The notes beneath the pieces are model-generated. The model worked only from the letters and a program-made list of their open reading frames with translations, searched no databases and was not told the DNA's origin. From CAZEAN01 sp964510225 (GTDB lineage Bacteria; Planctomycetota; Planctomycetia; Isosphaerales; Isosphaeraceae), in assembly GCA_964510225.1 (NCBI GenBank), contig CAZEAN010000033.1, positions 1 to 51,259 on the forward strand: a stretch of DNA of 51,259 bases. Reading direction: 5' to 3'. The stretch's first letter is position 1; each line of letters opens with the position of its first letter. The position numbers and the translations under genes were made by a program. Positions 43,979-51,259 of the stretch are shown in pieces.

Positions 43979-45238
43979 TCAAACGGTAGGGAGGATCCAG
44001 GGGTCACGATTCGGCCGGCTAAGCATCGCGTGTGCTTCGGGGTCTCCGATAATCCGTTCTGTCCTTGGATCCCATTGCAACGAATCGCGTCCCAGCCGGA
44101 GTCCGATATTGGCGAGATGACAGATGGTGATGGAGCGGTGCGCGACTTCGACAGGAGCAACGGTGGGTTCCCGAGAAATCACGCAATCGATGAAGTTCCG
44201 AAAGTGGTTATCTGACTTGTATAAGTGAATTTCATTGGGACCAATTTCGGTCTCGAGCAAGCCCGGGGGGTTGGCTTCGATCCGACCCCGATTGACGTAG
44301 ACTTCACCTTCTGTACCAACGTACGTTACTCCCATCCGTTCCTGATTGGAGATTCTCATCGTCCGACCGTCCTCGAAGATCGCGTCGAAACCGAAGGCAG
44401 TTGCGGTGTTCCAAACCGGATCTGGTGGTTCAAAGGTTCCTCTGATGTTCCGGAGTTCGACGGGTCCGGTGAGTTCGGTACCGAGGCCCCACTGAGCACA
44501 GTCGGGATGATGTCCTCCCCAGTCGGTAAGCTGTCCCCCCGAGTAATCAAGAACCCACCGAAAGTTGACGTGGCAGCGTGCTGGAGAATAGAGTGCATCT
44601 GGCGCGGGTCCAAGCCAGAAATCGTACTCGAATCCTTCCGGTACTGCTGTTGATTCGCGACTGATCCCTACGCCGCCAGAGAGGTCATTACGTCCACCCG
44701 GTAAGCCCACCTTCGCCAGTGAGACATCACCAAGTCTGCCGTTTCGAACCAATTCGGCCGCGAAACGGAAGTTCTGGTCAGAGCGTTGCTGGCTCCCGGT
44801 CTGAAAAATCACGCCGCACTTATTAACGGCGTAGCTCATCGCACGTCCTTCAGCAACTGTGAGAGAGAGTGGCTTTTGACAGTAAATGTCCTTCCCGGCT
44901 TGGGCCGCCTCGATCACGGGAATGGCGTGCCAGTGGTCGGGAGTACAGATCTCAACGGCGTCGATATCGTCACGTCCGATGACTTCCCGGAAGTCGACGA
45001 CGGCATCGCAGCCCTTGTAAGAAGCTGACTCTTGTTGCTTCTGGTAGTGTTCTTCGACTAACCGCTTTGCAGGCTCACGGCCGCCAACTTTACCGTTCCA
45101 GTAACCGGGACTCTCACGATTCACATCGCAAACTGCAACAATTTGAACGCGTTCGTCCCGGAGAAATGACCGGAGGTCGTTAAAGCCTTGGTTGCCGGTT
45201 CCAATCATCCCGAGCGTAATCCGATTACTCGGCGCCAC
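43979..45238 (-). CDS. Gfo/Idh/MocA oxidoreductase, Tat leader separated by an in-frame stop
   Basis: A 419-residue NAD(P)-dependent oxidoreductase. The Rossmann motif is GMIGTGNQG, the VCDVN strand follows, and the catalytic lysine lies in QKPLSLT (EKP in most relatives). The C-terminal domain is complete, including YDFWLGPAP and TDWGGHHPDCAQWGLG. The frame begins after a TAG at 45260-45262, so the first usable codon is GTG 45238. Upstream of the TAG, in the same frame, is an ATG with a Tat leader (see separate entry). As it stands, the enzyme would be made without export, or not at all, unless the TAG is suppressed. Confidence 0.85.
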   Translation of the reverse strand: MAPSNRITLGMIGTGNQGFNDLRSFLRDERVQIVAVCDVNRESPGYWNGKVGGREPAKRLVEEHYQKQQESASYKGCDAVVDFREVIGRDDIDAVEICTPDHWHAIPVIEAAQAGKDIYCQKPLSLTVAEGRAMSYAVNKCGVIFQTGSQQRSDQNFRFAAELVRNGRLGDVSLAKVGLPGGRNDLSGGVGISRESTAVPEGFEYDFWLGPAPDALYSPARCHVNFRWVLDYSGGQLTDWGGHHPDCAQWGLGTELTGPVELRNIRGTFEPPDPVWNTATAFGFDAIFEDGRTMRISNQERMGVTYVGTEGEVYVNRGRIEANPPGLLETEIGPNEIHLYKSDNHFRNFIDCVISREPTVAPVEVAHRSITICHLANIGLRLGRDSLQWDPRTERIIGDPEAHAMLSRPNRDPWILPTV

Positions 45239-45382
45239 AGTACCACCAAGACCGAGCGCCTAAGCCGGGATGATCAAAGGAGCGTTAATCCCGGCAGTTG
45301 CTCTCAAAAACTCACGCCGTGTAGTTGAGATTCGTGGGGTTGAGTTGGGTGTGGTTGAGCTTGAACTTGGTGTAGTTGACAT
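45239..45382 (-). pseudogene. Tat leader of the Gfo/Idh/MocA gene cut by TAG
   Basis: In the reading frame of the oxidoreductase, an ATG at 45382 with GGAGAAG upstream opens a Ser/Thr/Pro-rich run followed by TTRREFLRATAG, a twin-arginine motif, then LIIPA, the TAG at codon 41 (45262-45260), and ALGLGGTVAPSNRITLG joining the enzyme. Relatives normally have a serine at this place; TCG to TAG is one base. The 45 bases encoding the leader's start are built of a degenerate 15 bp repeat (TCAAC-ACACC type). A sequencing error, a true mutation, or amber suppression are all possible. Confidence 0.82.
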
Positions 45383-45419
45383 CGATGCAACTTCTCCGGA
45401 TTGGCCTGGTGTTGGTCAA

Positions 45420-47093
45420 TTAGTTGTTGTTTTCGAGCCCAAGTTGGAAATCTGCACGCTCCCAGACCCTCTGGAATCGTTCCCAGACCTCGTCAGCATC
45501 GGATCTCTTTTCTTGAGCAATCAGACTCTGATAGAGCCCATGGAGTGCCCAACCGGTCTCGGGATTACGTTTTAGATCTTCCCAGAAGACGGTTTCAGCC
45601 TCATCGGCGCGGCCTGCTTCGAGGAGTACAGCACCGAGCGCTTGGCGAACCGGAAAGTACCAGTCGGGAGGTTCGGTATAGCGGAGGGCATCTTCGAGCC
45701 GAACACCGGTCTCTAGGAGAGCAATCGCCTGATCGAAGTCACCCCGAGCAGCGTGTCGTTTTCCGTCAAGTACAGCCGCTGCGATCGAAAGGAGATCGCC
45801 AAACGAGTTGTAATTCCAAGTCAGCATTTGCTGGGCATCTTCAGACACTGCAAGACTCCGGAGGGCTTCGAATTCAGCGTCAGCCTGATCGAGCCGACCG
45901 AGCCCTACATAGGCGAGTCCCCGCGAGTAGTGCCAGATTCCTCGGAGCAAGGTCAGCCGCTCGTTGGGCAAGGGGACTGCGAGTGCGGCTTCCCAATCCT
46001 TGAATCGGACATTGGTGACCATCGGGCACGACTTAAACAATTGAAGCATCCCCCCGAGAGGGTTCTCGGGGTCAAGCATGGCCTCGTCAGGGAGTCGACT
46101 CGCAACCTTGGCAGCCGCTTCGATCGCTTCCGTTGATCGCCCCTCGATCATCAACGACGCCCAGAGAAAGTGGATATTATGGGGATAGTAACCAAGCGGA
46201 TAAATACCCTGAGCACGGCACTGGGCGATATAGTCTTCATCGGCCTCGATCGCTTTCCGATTGGCGATGACAGCATCTTGGTAGCGACCGGTCCGGATGT
46301 AGATATGCGAAGGCATATGAACAAGGTGGCCAGCCCCTGGCATTAGTTCTGCGAGTCGATCAGCGGCGTCGAGCGCGCGTTCGGGAGTCGTTGATGCTTC
46401 GACAGCGTGAATGTAGTAGTGCAGTGCGCCGGGATGATCGGGGGCAATCTCAATCACGGATTCAAGCGTTTCCACAATGTCGAGAGTATCGGCACGCGGA
46501 CGTCCATCACGGGTGTAGTAATCCCAAGGGCGGACATTCATGAGGGCAGCGGCATAGAGTGTTAAGACATCGGGGTCATCGGGGAAATCTTGAGCGCTCT
46601 CACTCATGAGATCGGCATACTTGCGATCGAGAAAGGTGCGGTCAGCCCCTTCGTCTCTGGAATACCGCTCGCTAAGATTGTCGATCAGTCGGGCTTCGAC
46701 AGAATCAGGGGACTGGACACGGTTTTCCGCCTCCTCAACCGCTTCAATCGCGCGCAGCTCATTTTCTCGGGTCATCGGAGCATTGATGTTCGGCCCGAGT
46801 GCCATTGCTTGGCCCCAGTACGCCATTGAGCAGTTTGGGTCGCGTCGTTCTGCTTCTCGAAACGCCCGGAGGGCCTCACGATGATTGAACGCGTACAGCA
46901 GCTTGAGTCCCTGGTCAAAGAACGCCTGCGCTTCGGCAGATTCTGTCGTGATCGAACGACTGTAATCCCCAAGACCTTCCAATCGCGGGGCGATTTGGCC
47001 TGGCTCAAGCCGAGGATCGTCCGGATTCTGGATCTCTTGAAACGAACTAGTCGCAAAAATGCCAAAGAGAAGGGTCGCTGTGAGATGGGCCAT
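45420..47093 (-). CDS. Exported TPR-repeat protein
   Basis: A 557-residue protein with a short N-terminal hydrophobic leader (ATLLFGIFATSS) and TPRs through its length: FFDQGLKLLYAFNHREALRAFREAERRDPNCSMAYWGQA, ALLHYYIHAVE-type and later ARGDFDQAIALLETGV. Motifs GLKLLYAFNHREA and AGHLVHMPSHIYIRTGRY occur in a family of planctomycete and other exported TPR proteins of unknown function. It lies between two oxidoreductase genes; its stop is 37 bp from the Tat leader start of the next. It probably works in the periplasm. Confidence 0.83.
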   Translation of the reverse strand: MAHLTATLLFGIFATSSFQEIQNPDDPRLEPGQIAPRLEGLGDYSRSITTESAEAQAFFDQGLKLLYAFNHREALRAFREAERRDPNCSMAYWGQAMALGPNINAPMTRENELRAIEAVEEAENRVQSPDSVEARLIDNLSERYSRDEGADRTFLDRKYADLMSESAQDFPDDPDVLTLYAAALMNVRPWDYYTRDGRPRADTLDIVETLESVIEIAPDHPGALHYYIHAVEASTTPERALDAADRLAELMPGAGHLVHMPSHIYIRTGRYQDAVIANRKAIEADEDYIAQCRAQGIYPLGYYPHNIHFLWASLMIEGRSTEAIEAAAKVASRLPDEAMLDPENPLGGMLQLFKSCPMVTNVRFKDWEAALAVPLPNERLTLLRGIWHYSRGLAYVGLGRLDQADAEFEALRSLAVSEDAQQMLTWNYNSFGDLLSIAAAVLDGKRHAARGDFDQAIALLETGVRLEDALRYTEPPDWYFPVRQALGAVLLEAGRADEAETVFWEDLKRNPETGWALHGLYQSLIAQEKRSDADEVWERFQRVWERADFQLGLENNN

Positions 47094-47116
47094 GATCTTC
47101 TCAAGAACTTGTGAAG

Positions 47117-47149
47117 ACGGCCCAAGAAGATCAGCTCTTCCCGGGCCGT
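47117..47149 (-). terminator. Hairpin after the second Gfo/Idh/MocA gene
   Basis: Perfect 7 bp stem ACGGCCC / GGGCCGT (47117-47123 with 47143-47149) continued by AAGA/TCTT inside the loop. It lies in the 90 bp between this gene and the TPR gene, where it could terminate the former. Confidence 0.5.
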
Positions 47150-47183
47150 TGGTTCGCTCGATTAACGTGACCAGATTAGCGTA

Positions 47184-48542
47184 TTAGACTTCCGGAAGCT
47201 CGTACCCAGTTCGATAAGAACGGGTCAGAAGCTGGTTCGCTTCAGCATCGCCTGGGAACGTCTCGGTTTCCGGATCCCATTCGAGCTTTCGACCGAGCAA
47301 GTATGAGATGTTGCCGAGGTGTGTGGTGTTCGTCGAATTGTGTGTGACTTCCACGTCACAAGTCGGGCGCTCGCGGGTCTTCAGGCATTCGAGGAAGTTG
47401 TCGACGTGCCCGGGCAGACCATCATTTTCAGCATCGAACGACGACTTTTGAAGGTCGATGGTTCGACGTTCCATCTCCCCTTTGATTAAGCGGATGCCGT
47501 AAGGTTCGGCGAGACGGTCCGGGATAATCTGATGGCCGCTCCGATCGATGAAGAGGGTGCCATCAGTACCGTGAAACTGGATGCCATAACCGTGGCCATC
47601 CATTGGGTAGCCGTTCCCTTTGCGCATCGAATAGGTCAAGACGCAGTCGCCAGGGAACTCGTAGACGACCTGCATCGTGTCCGGCGTGTCGCGATCATCG
47701 CGGACACACCAAATCCCACCGACGGTCGAGACGGTCTTCGGTCCCTTTTGGTTCAGGGCCCAAAGCACGATGTCATTGAGGTGAACGCCCCAGTCGCTCA
47801 TCATTCCGCCGGCATATTCAAAGAACCAGCGGAAGAGAAGGTGGAACCGATTGAGGTTAAACTGTCGATACGAGGCTGGTCCCAGCCACATGTCGTAGTC
47901 GACGTGGTCTGGAGCCGGTCCGTCGGGAGAGAGTGACATTCCGAGAGGACTGATGTTCTCATAGTTCCATGTCTGGACCCAATGGACTCGGCCGATTGCA
48001 CCGTCGTGGATCGCTTGTACCGCTTGCTTGAAGTTCTCGCTGGAACGCTGTTGAGTTCCGACTGCAACCACGCGGTCATACTTTCGCGCGGCCTGAACCA
48101 TCCTCTGACCTTCGATCACGTTGTGTGCGAGCGGCTTTTCAACATAAACATCTTTGCCCGCTTGGCAAGCGTGGATCGTCGGATGTGCATGCCAGTGGTC
48201 TGGTGTCGCGATGACGACGGCGTCGAGATCATCGCGATCCAGCATCTTCCGATAGTCACGCATCGTTTCGGGTCGAACGCCGTCCTTTTCGTCGTAGATG
48301 CGGTCGGCGGTTTCGTTCGCGTGTTGATCGTCGACATCAGCGACGGCGACAAATTCGACTTCTGACCTTCTGAGGAAGTCACCGAGGAGCTGGTTCCCTC
48401 GGCTACCGGCACCGATGAGCCCCAAGCGGACCTGGTCTTGTGCCAAAGCTGCTTTGGTTCGAGTCGCAAAAGTCGCGGCACTCGCGGTCGCGCCCACGGC
48501 ACCGACGAATCCTCGACGTGTCAATCCGGAGTTGGATCGCAT
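47184..48542 (-). CDS. Gfo/Idh/MocA family oxidoreductase with Tat leader
   Basis: A 452-residue exported NAD(P)-dependent oxidoreductase. The leader LTRRGFVGAVGATASAATFATRTKAALA is a twin-arginine signal at residues about 8-35. GLIGAGSRGNQLL is the Rossmann loop, VADVDD the following strand, and VEKPLAH carries the catalytic Lys. WHAHPTIHACQAGKDVY and WFFEYAGGMMSDWGVHLND are family blocks. Unlike its neighbour at 43979, its leader is intact. The sugar or related substrate is unknown. Confidence 0.93.
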   Translation of the reverse strand: MRSNSGLTRRGFVGAVGATASAATFATRTKAALAQDQVRLGLIGAGSRGNQLLGDFLRRSEVEFVAVADVDDQHANETADRIYDEKDGVRPETMRDYRKMLDRDDLDAVVIATPDHWHAHPTIHACQAGKDVYVEKPLAHNVIEGQRMVQAARKYDRVVAVGTQQRSSENFKQAVQAIHDGAIGRVHWVQTWNYENISPLGMSLSPDGPAPDHVDYDMWLGPASYRQFNLNRFHLLFRWFFEYAGGMMSDWGVHLNDIVLWALNQKGPKTVSTVGGIWCVRDDRDTPDTMQVVYEFPGDCVLTYSMRKGNGYPMDGHGYGIQFHGTDGTLFIDRSGHQIIPDRLAEPYGIRLIKGEMERRTIDLQKSSFDAENDGLPGHVDNFLECLKTRERPTCDVEVTHNSTNTTHLGNISYLLGRKLEWDPETETFPGDAEANQLLTRSYRTGYELPEV

Positions 48543-48784
48543 GAAACACCTCTCACTAGCCCGTGATGGGGCCCTTGCCTTGGAATTGCAAGCTGTTGAT
48601 TGAATGATGACCCATGGTCGATCCTAATCCTTGGCGAGGTAGTTTGCTAGAAGTCTGGCCGATCTTCTTTCATGAGTGAGAATCAGCGAACCGACGCTGC
48701 CATGCCTCGTTAATCTATCATTCGAATTAAGAAATGCGTATTCTATAACAAGATGATATTGGTACTTGAGTATCCTGGAAGGAA

Positions 48785-48813
48785 GGGCTTGGCCGTCCTT
48801 GGCGACCAAGCCC
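48785..48813 (-). terminator. Hairpin downstream of the sigma factor unit
   Basis: Perfect 8 bp stem GGGCTTGG / CCAAGCCC (48785-48792 with 48806-48813) and a 13-base loop. It lies just beyond the stop of the small ORF coupled to the sigma factor gene. Between it and the oxidoreductase start at 48542 is about 240 bp with no gene, which should include the oxidoreductase promoter. Confidence 0.6.
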
Positions 48814-48825
48814 AGCCCAAAAGAT

Positions 48826-48954
48826 TCATAAATCAGATAACTCGTTTTCCAGTTCCATCAGAAGGTAAGAGCGACGCATCGTCCATTCCGGAGTGTTGGG
48901 TAGCGAAATCCCAGCCTCTGAGAACTCGTCAAGAAGAGCGTTGCCGAGACGCAT
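48826..48954 (-). CDS. 42-residue ORF translationally coupled to the sigma factor
   Basis: The ATG at 48954 shares a base with the sigma factor stop (TGATG), a classic reinitiation arrangement. The product starts MRLGNALLDEF, contains SLPNTPEWTMRR and ends in MELENELSDL; predicted helices flank a short Pro-containing loop. Codon choice looks coding and the frame is closed upstream by a TGA 24 bases earlier, so it is not simply a frameshifted tail of the sigma protein. A hairpin follows 13 bases after the stop. No homologue is recognised. It may modulate the sigma factor or its membrane domain. Confidence 0.55.
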   Translation of the reverse strand: MRLGNALLDEFSEAGISLPNTPEWTMRRSYLLMELENELSDL

Positions 48955-50822
48955 CAATAAAGGAGGCCGATGACCTCAGAGTACAGGTCCGCTTCTTGAT
49001 TCCGCTTCTCAAGGAGTTCACGGAGACGCCTGACCTCTTCCTCGACCGCCTCGATACGTTCCAGGCGACCCTCGATTTCCTCACGCGCTTCTAACTTCCC
49101 TGACATAGGAGCTGGAGGAGATACGGGAGCGGATAGTGGCCCTGCTGGTACTGGAGTAAGCGGTGCGAGGGGAGGAACTGGACCAGGATTGGTGGTGGAC
49201 CTTAAAGGAGCTTGCGCGGAATCCGGGACATCTGCCACTCTAGGTGGAGCAAGAGGTGCTGTTGGCGTTAGGCTTACTGAGGGAGAAGTTGCCCGGTACG
49301 TGGAGTTACTCGTCCCTTTAATATTCACTACGGGTAATTCGAATCCCTCAAGGCTTTTCAAAATTTCTAGTAACTGCTTGTGATCAGTGACACCGATCTC
49401 GAGCATAAAACGTGGTCGACCATTGGACGGAGAGGGTGATACGGTACCCGACGTTGGCGTTCCGAAGCTGCGTGGTGGTGTTGGTGCTAAAGGCGCCTCA
49501 GGAGGGTCGGAGTGGGGATGAGCCAACTGAGGAAAAGGATAGTCAGCATGAGGAGCGGGTTCAGGAGCATCGGGAATCTCGGCGGTCGTCGGATCACCTG
49601 AGCCCGAATCTGTTTGCTGTTCGGTCTCACGGAGTCGTGCGAGCTGTCCACGGAGTTGATCGATTTGATTTCCCTGGACCTCGACCAGATGAGCAGCGAC
49701 CTCTGCTAACTTACTAGCGTCGATGCTTGTTGACGTTTGTGGATCGAATTGGTGTATGCTTGCAAACTGCGTTAGATCTGCTGGACCTGTGTGGCAGTCT
49801 CTGCAATTGACCACCGTTAAGAGTGACCGCAGTGCTTGGGCTGTCTCGGGACTCAGCTCTTCCTCGGTTGCGGAGATTGTCTCCGAAGGAGTATTGCTGG
49901 AACTAAGTGTGGAGGAATCGACGTCCGGTTTCTCTTGTGTAGGAAAACCAGTAAGTGTCAGCGATCCCGTCAACGTAAGGACTGGGATCAGTCCGGTCGC
50001 CAGTGCCGTAACTTTGGTCATGAGCATTCCTCGTGTCGCTTCGTGTGCGAGTACGCTGATCTTCGTTGCGCTCGAGACAACGGTCCCGATCGCGCCAATT
50101 TTGGATGCTGAGCAAATAAGAGTTGAAGTCTGACGAACGAGGCTCAGACTCGGGATGACCTGGTCAAGTCCTCCGGGAGCAAGGAGTGAGGCAAGGAGGT
50201 CACTTCCTTCGATCCCTCGACGTCGGAGGCGGTCTTGGAGTCGATCCCGTCCACGTGCTAGTCGACTCCGTACTGTCCCGACTGGGAGCTGGAGTCGATC
50301 CGCCGCCTGGTCAATCGTCAGGCCCGAGAAATAGCAGAGGATAATCGGTTGCTTTTGAAACTCGGGGAGGCGATCAATTTCCTCGTCAAGGATTTCGACG
50401 ACCTCACCCCGTTCCAGATTTGCTGCCCCGAAATCGATCTCTGGATACTCTTGATCAAACGCGGATCGTTCCCGGGTTTGTTGCCGTCGCAGTTTTGCTC
50501 GGGCACGTCGGGCAACTCGAGTCGCCACGCCGTAAGTCCAAGGGATCAAGCGACCACCATCCCGTATTGATCGGGCGCGTTGAGCCAAGACCAGGAACGT
50601 CGCCTGAAAGGCGTCGTCGGCGGCATCAAGATCACCAAGGATCCGACGGCAGAGTCCCAGAACCATCGGGCCGAGTCGTTGTACCAGGGCCTCGAAAGCG
50701 AACTCGTCCCCATCCGACGCAAACCGATCGAGCAACTCTCCTTCGGAAAGCCCCGCAAGCGTTCCCTCTCGATAGAGGCGACCGATCGTACGGATCGCTG
50801 AAGTGTCTGAACCTGGTGACAT
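48954..50822 (-). CDS. ECF-type sigma factor with membrane-anchored, CXXCH-containing extension
   Basis: A 622-residue protein. Region 2 (about 40-90: LGDLDAADDAFQATFLVLAQRARSI) and region 4 (about 150-200: LPEFQKQPIILCYFSGLTIDQAADRLQLPVGT) form a sigma-70 ECF core that is family-typical for Planctomycetota. After it comes a hydrophobic segment (268-292, VTALATGLIPVLTLTGSLTL), so the remaining 330 residues should be outside the cytoplasm. That part has a CXXCH motif (Cys340, Cys343, His344; VNCRDCHTGPADL), Pro/Ser/Thr-rich linkers and a terminal coiled coil (about 575-612). The ATG at 50822 is chosen since GGAGGAG lies nine bases upstream. Covalent haem could couple redox or ligand sensing to transcription; that is inference. 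Confidence 0.88.
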   Translation of the reverse strand: MSPGSDTSAIRTIGRLYREGTLAGLSEGELLDRFASDGDEFAFEALVQRLGPMVLGLCRRILGDLDAADDAFQATFLVLAQRARSIRDGGRLIPWTYGVATRVARRARAKLRRQQTRERSAFDQEYPEIDFGAANLERGEVVEILDEEIDRLPEFQKQPIILCYFSGLTIDQAADRLQLPVGTVRSRLARGRDRLQDRLRRRGIEGSDLLASLLAPGGLDQVIPSLSLVRQTSTLICSASKIGAIGTVVSSATKISVLAHEATRGMLMTKVTALATGLIPVLTLTGSLTLTGFPTQEKPDVDSSTLSSSNTPSETISATEEELSPETAQALRSLLTVVNCRDCHTGPADLTQFASIHQFDPQTSTSIDASKLAEVAAHLVEVQGNQIDQLRGQLARLRETEQQTDSGSGDPTTAEIPDAPEPAPHADYPFPQLAHPHSDPPEAPLAPTPPRSFGTPTSGTVSPSPSNGRPRFMLEIGVTDHKQLLEILKSLEGFELPVVNIKGTSNSTYRATSPSVSLTPTAPLAPPRVADVPDSAQAPLRSTTNPGPVPPLAPLTPVPAGPLSAPVSPPAPMSGKLEAREEIEGRLERIEAVEEEVRRLRELLEKRNQEADLYSEVIGLLY

Positions 50823-51259
50823 CAAACTCGGCTCCTCCAACCCGTTTCGCTCAACGATTCCGCTCTATTACTGCATCACCGAGACCGATCTATCCCTCAT
50901 TCTCTCTGATTCTTCCATTATGGTAGTTGAGTGAGCTTATCATCCGGCTGAATTCGGCATTGGAGTATCCTCCCAGTTGACTTGTGGGTCGCGCTTTGCG
51001 GACCCACACCACACGATCTTTCGGCAAATGGTCTGGTCGGAAAGGCAAGATCCACAAGCAATGCCTGAATATCGTCACGGTCAGGGATGGAGTCGATGTC
51101 GGGGCCAGTTCGGTTCCAGGATATGGTGTCTGGGTTGTCGCATTAGGCGAGAGTTCCGGCAAGCTGCAAGTCAGCGATGGCGTAGGTGCCGAGGGCCTCA
51201 CTCTGCTCCGACGTAGTCCCGGCCAGGGCGAGAGTGGGCTCGATTCGCTCGTAATTCGA
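50823..51259. other. Right-edge region, coding content unresolved
   Basis: The first 150 bp should contain the sigma factor promoter. From about 51009 onward, a minus-strand frame ending in TAA at 51143 and open to the edge (38 codons, high use of G/C-ending codons) could be the 3' end of a gene, but a plus-strand frame from a GTG near 50984 is also open to the edge. I cannot choose between them. Confidence 0.4.
50983..51008. terminator. Hairpin near the right edge
   Basis: Perfect 8 bp stem TGTGGGTC / GACCCACA (50983-50990 with 51001-51008) with a 10-base GC-rich loop and no T tract. It would fit as a terminator for a minus-strand gene entering from the right edge. Confidence 0.4.

Noticed and set aside
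49100..49620. Repetitive Pro/Ser-rich stretch in the sigma factor gene as a possible minisatellite
   Set aside because: Units vary in length and sequence and form a linker; no DNA-level period is evident.
1..51259. CRISPR arrays, transposases, integrases, phage structural genes
   Set aside because: None seen on either strand; no regular direct repeats with spacers and no recombinase motifs.

Overview
The window comes from a member of the Planctomycetota. The evidence is the gene content: two DUF1501 proteins with Tat-like leaders, a DUF1549/DUF1553 planctomycete cytochrome, several secreted Gfo/Idh/MocA oxidoreductases, a SpoVG with a zinc-ribbon insert next to ispE, an ECF sigma factor with a long membrane-anchored C-terminal extension, and a PHM-like copper monooxygenase fused to redoxin and cytochrome domains. 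Base composition is moderate GC and coding density is high on both strands. I cannot assign an order or genus from the sequence alone.

Layout. 1-1888 (minus): a split TIR / NB-ARC-TPR module that runs off the left edge. 2034-6135: a DUF1501 protein, then an ispE-spoVG operon and a small TPR protein, with clear hairpin terminators. 6396-13533 (plus): htpG, an exported alpha/beta hydrolase, a D-2-hydroxyacid dehydrogenase and a TolC-like lipoprotein. 13675-15765 (minus): the Tm-1-like (UPF0261) / PEP-hydrolase-like pair. 15898-18230: tRNA-Asn, a small ribbon-helix-helix protein, a GbsR/MarR regulator, a 350 bp intergenic stretch packed with RNA-like hairpins, and an AT-rich orphan gene. 18393-23910: citrate synthase, a two-gene sodium symporter operon with a DUF997 partner, and moaE-moaA. 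24000-30596: a redoxin-cytochrome-PHM protein, then a housekeeping run (lipoyl-like protein, Nudix, tmk, holB), a small orphan, and an NHL/PAL-like propeller. 30680-34592: a DUF1501/DUF1553 pair. 34836-39713: an FHA-GAF-SpoIIE phosphatase, a short SecA and an AraC-GyrI regulator. 39838-43057: a three-gene ketosynthase / methyltransferase / FAD oxidoreductase operon. 43156-48542: a CBM9-like protein and two Gfo/Idh/MocA genes around a TPR protein. 48826-50822: a sigma factor with a CXXCH motif and a translationally coupled 42-residue ORF. The last 0.4 kb is unresolved.

How the genes fit together. Most of the window is chromosomal core and lineage-typical exported metabolism. The parts that do not look routine are the TIR/STAND locus, the sigma factor with a haem-type motif and downstream micro-ORF, the multi-hairpin intergenic RNA candidate at 17297-17504, the amber codon inside the Tat leader of one oxidoreductase, the lipoyl fold lacking its lysine, and the PHM/PAL pairing. 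I found no CRISPR array, transposase, integrase or prophage gene.
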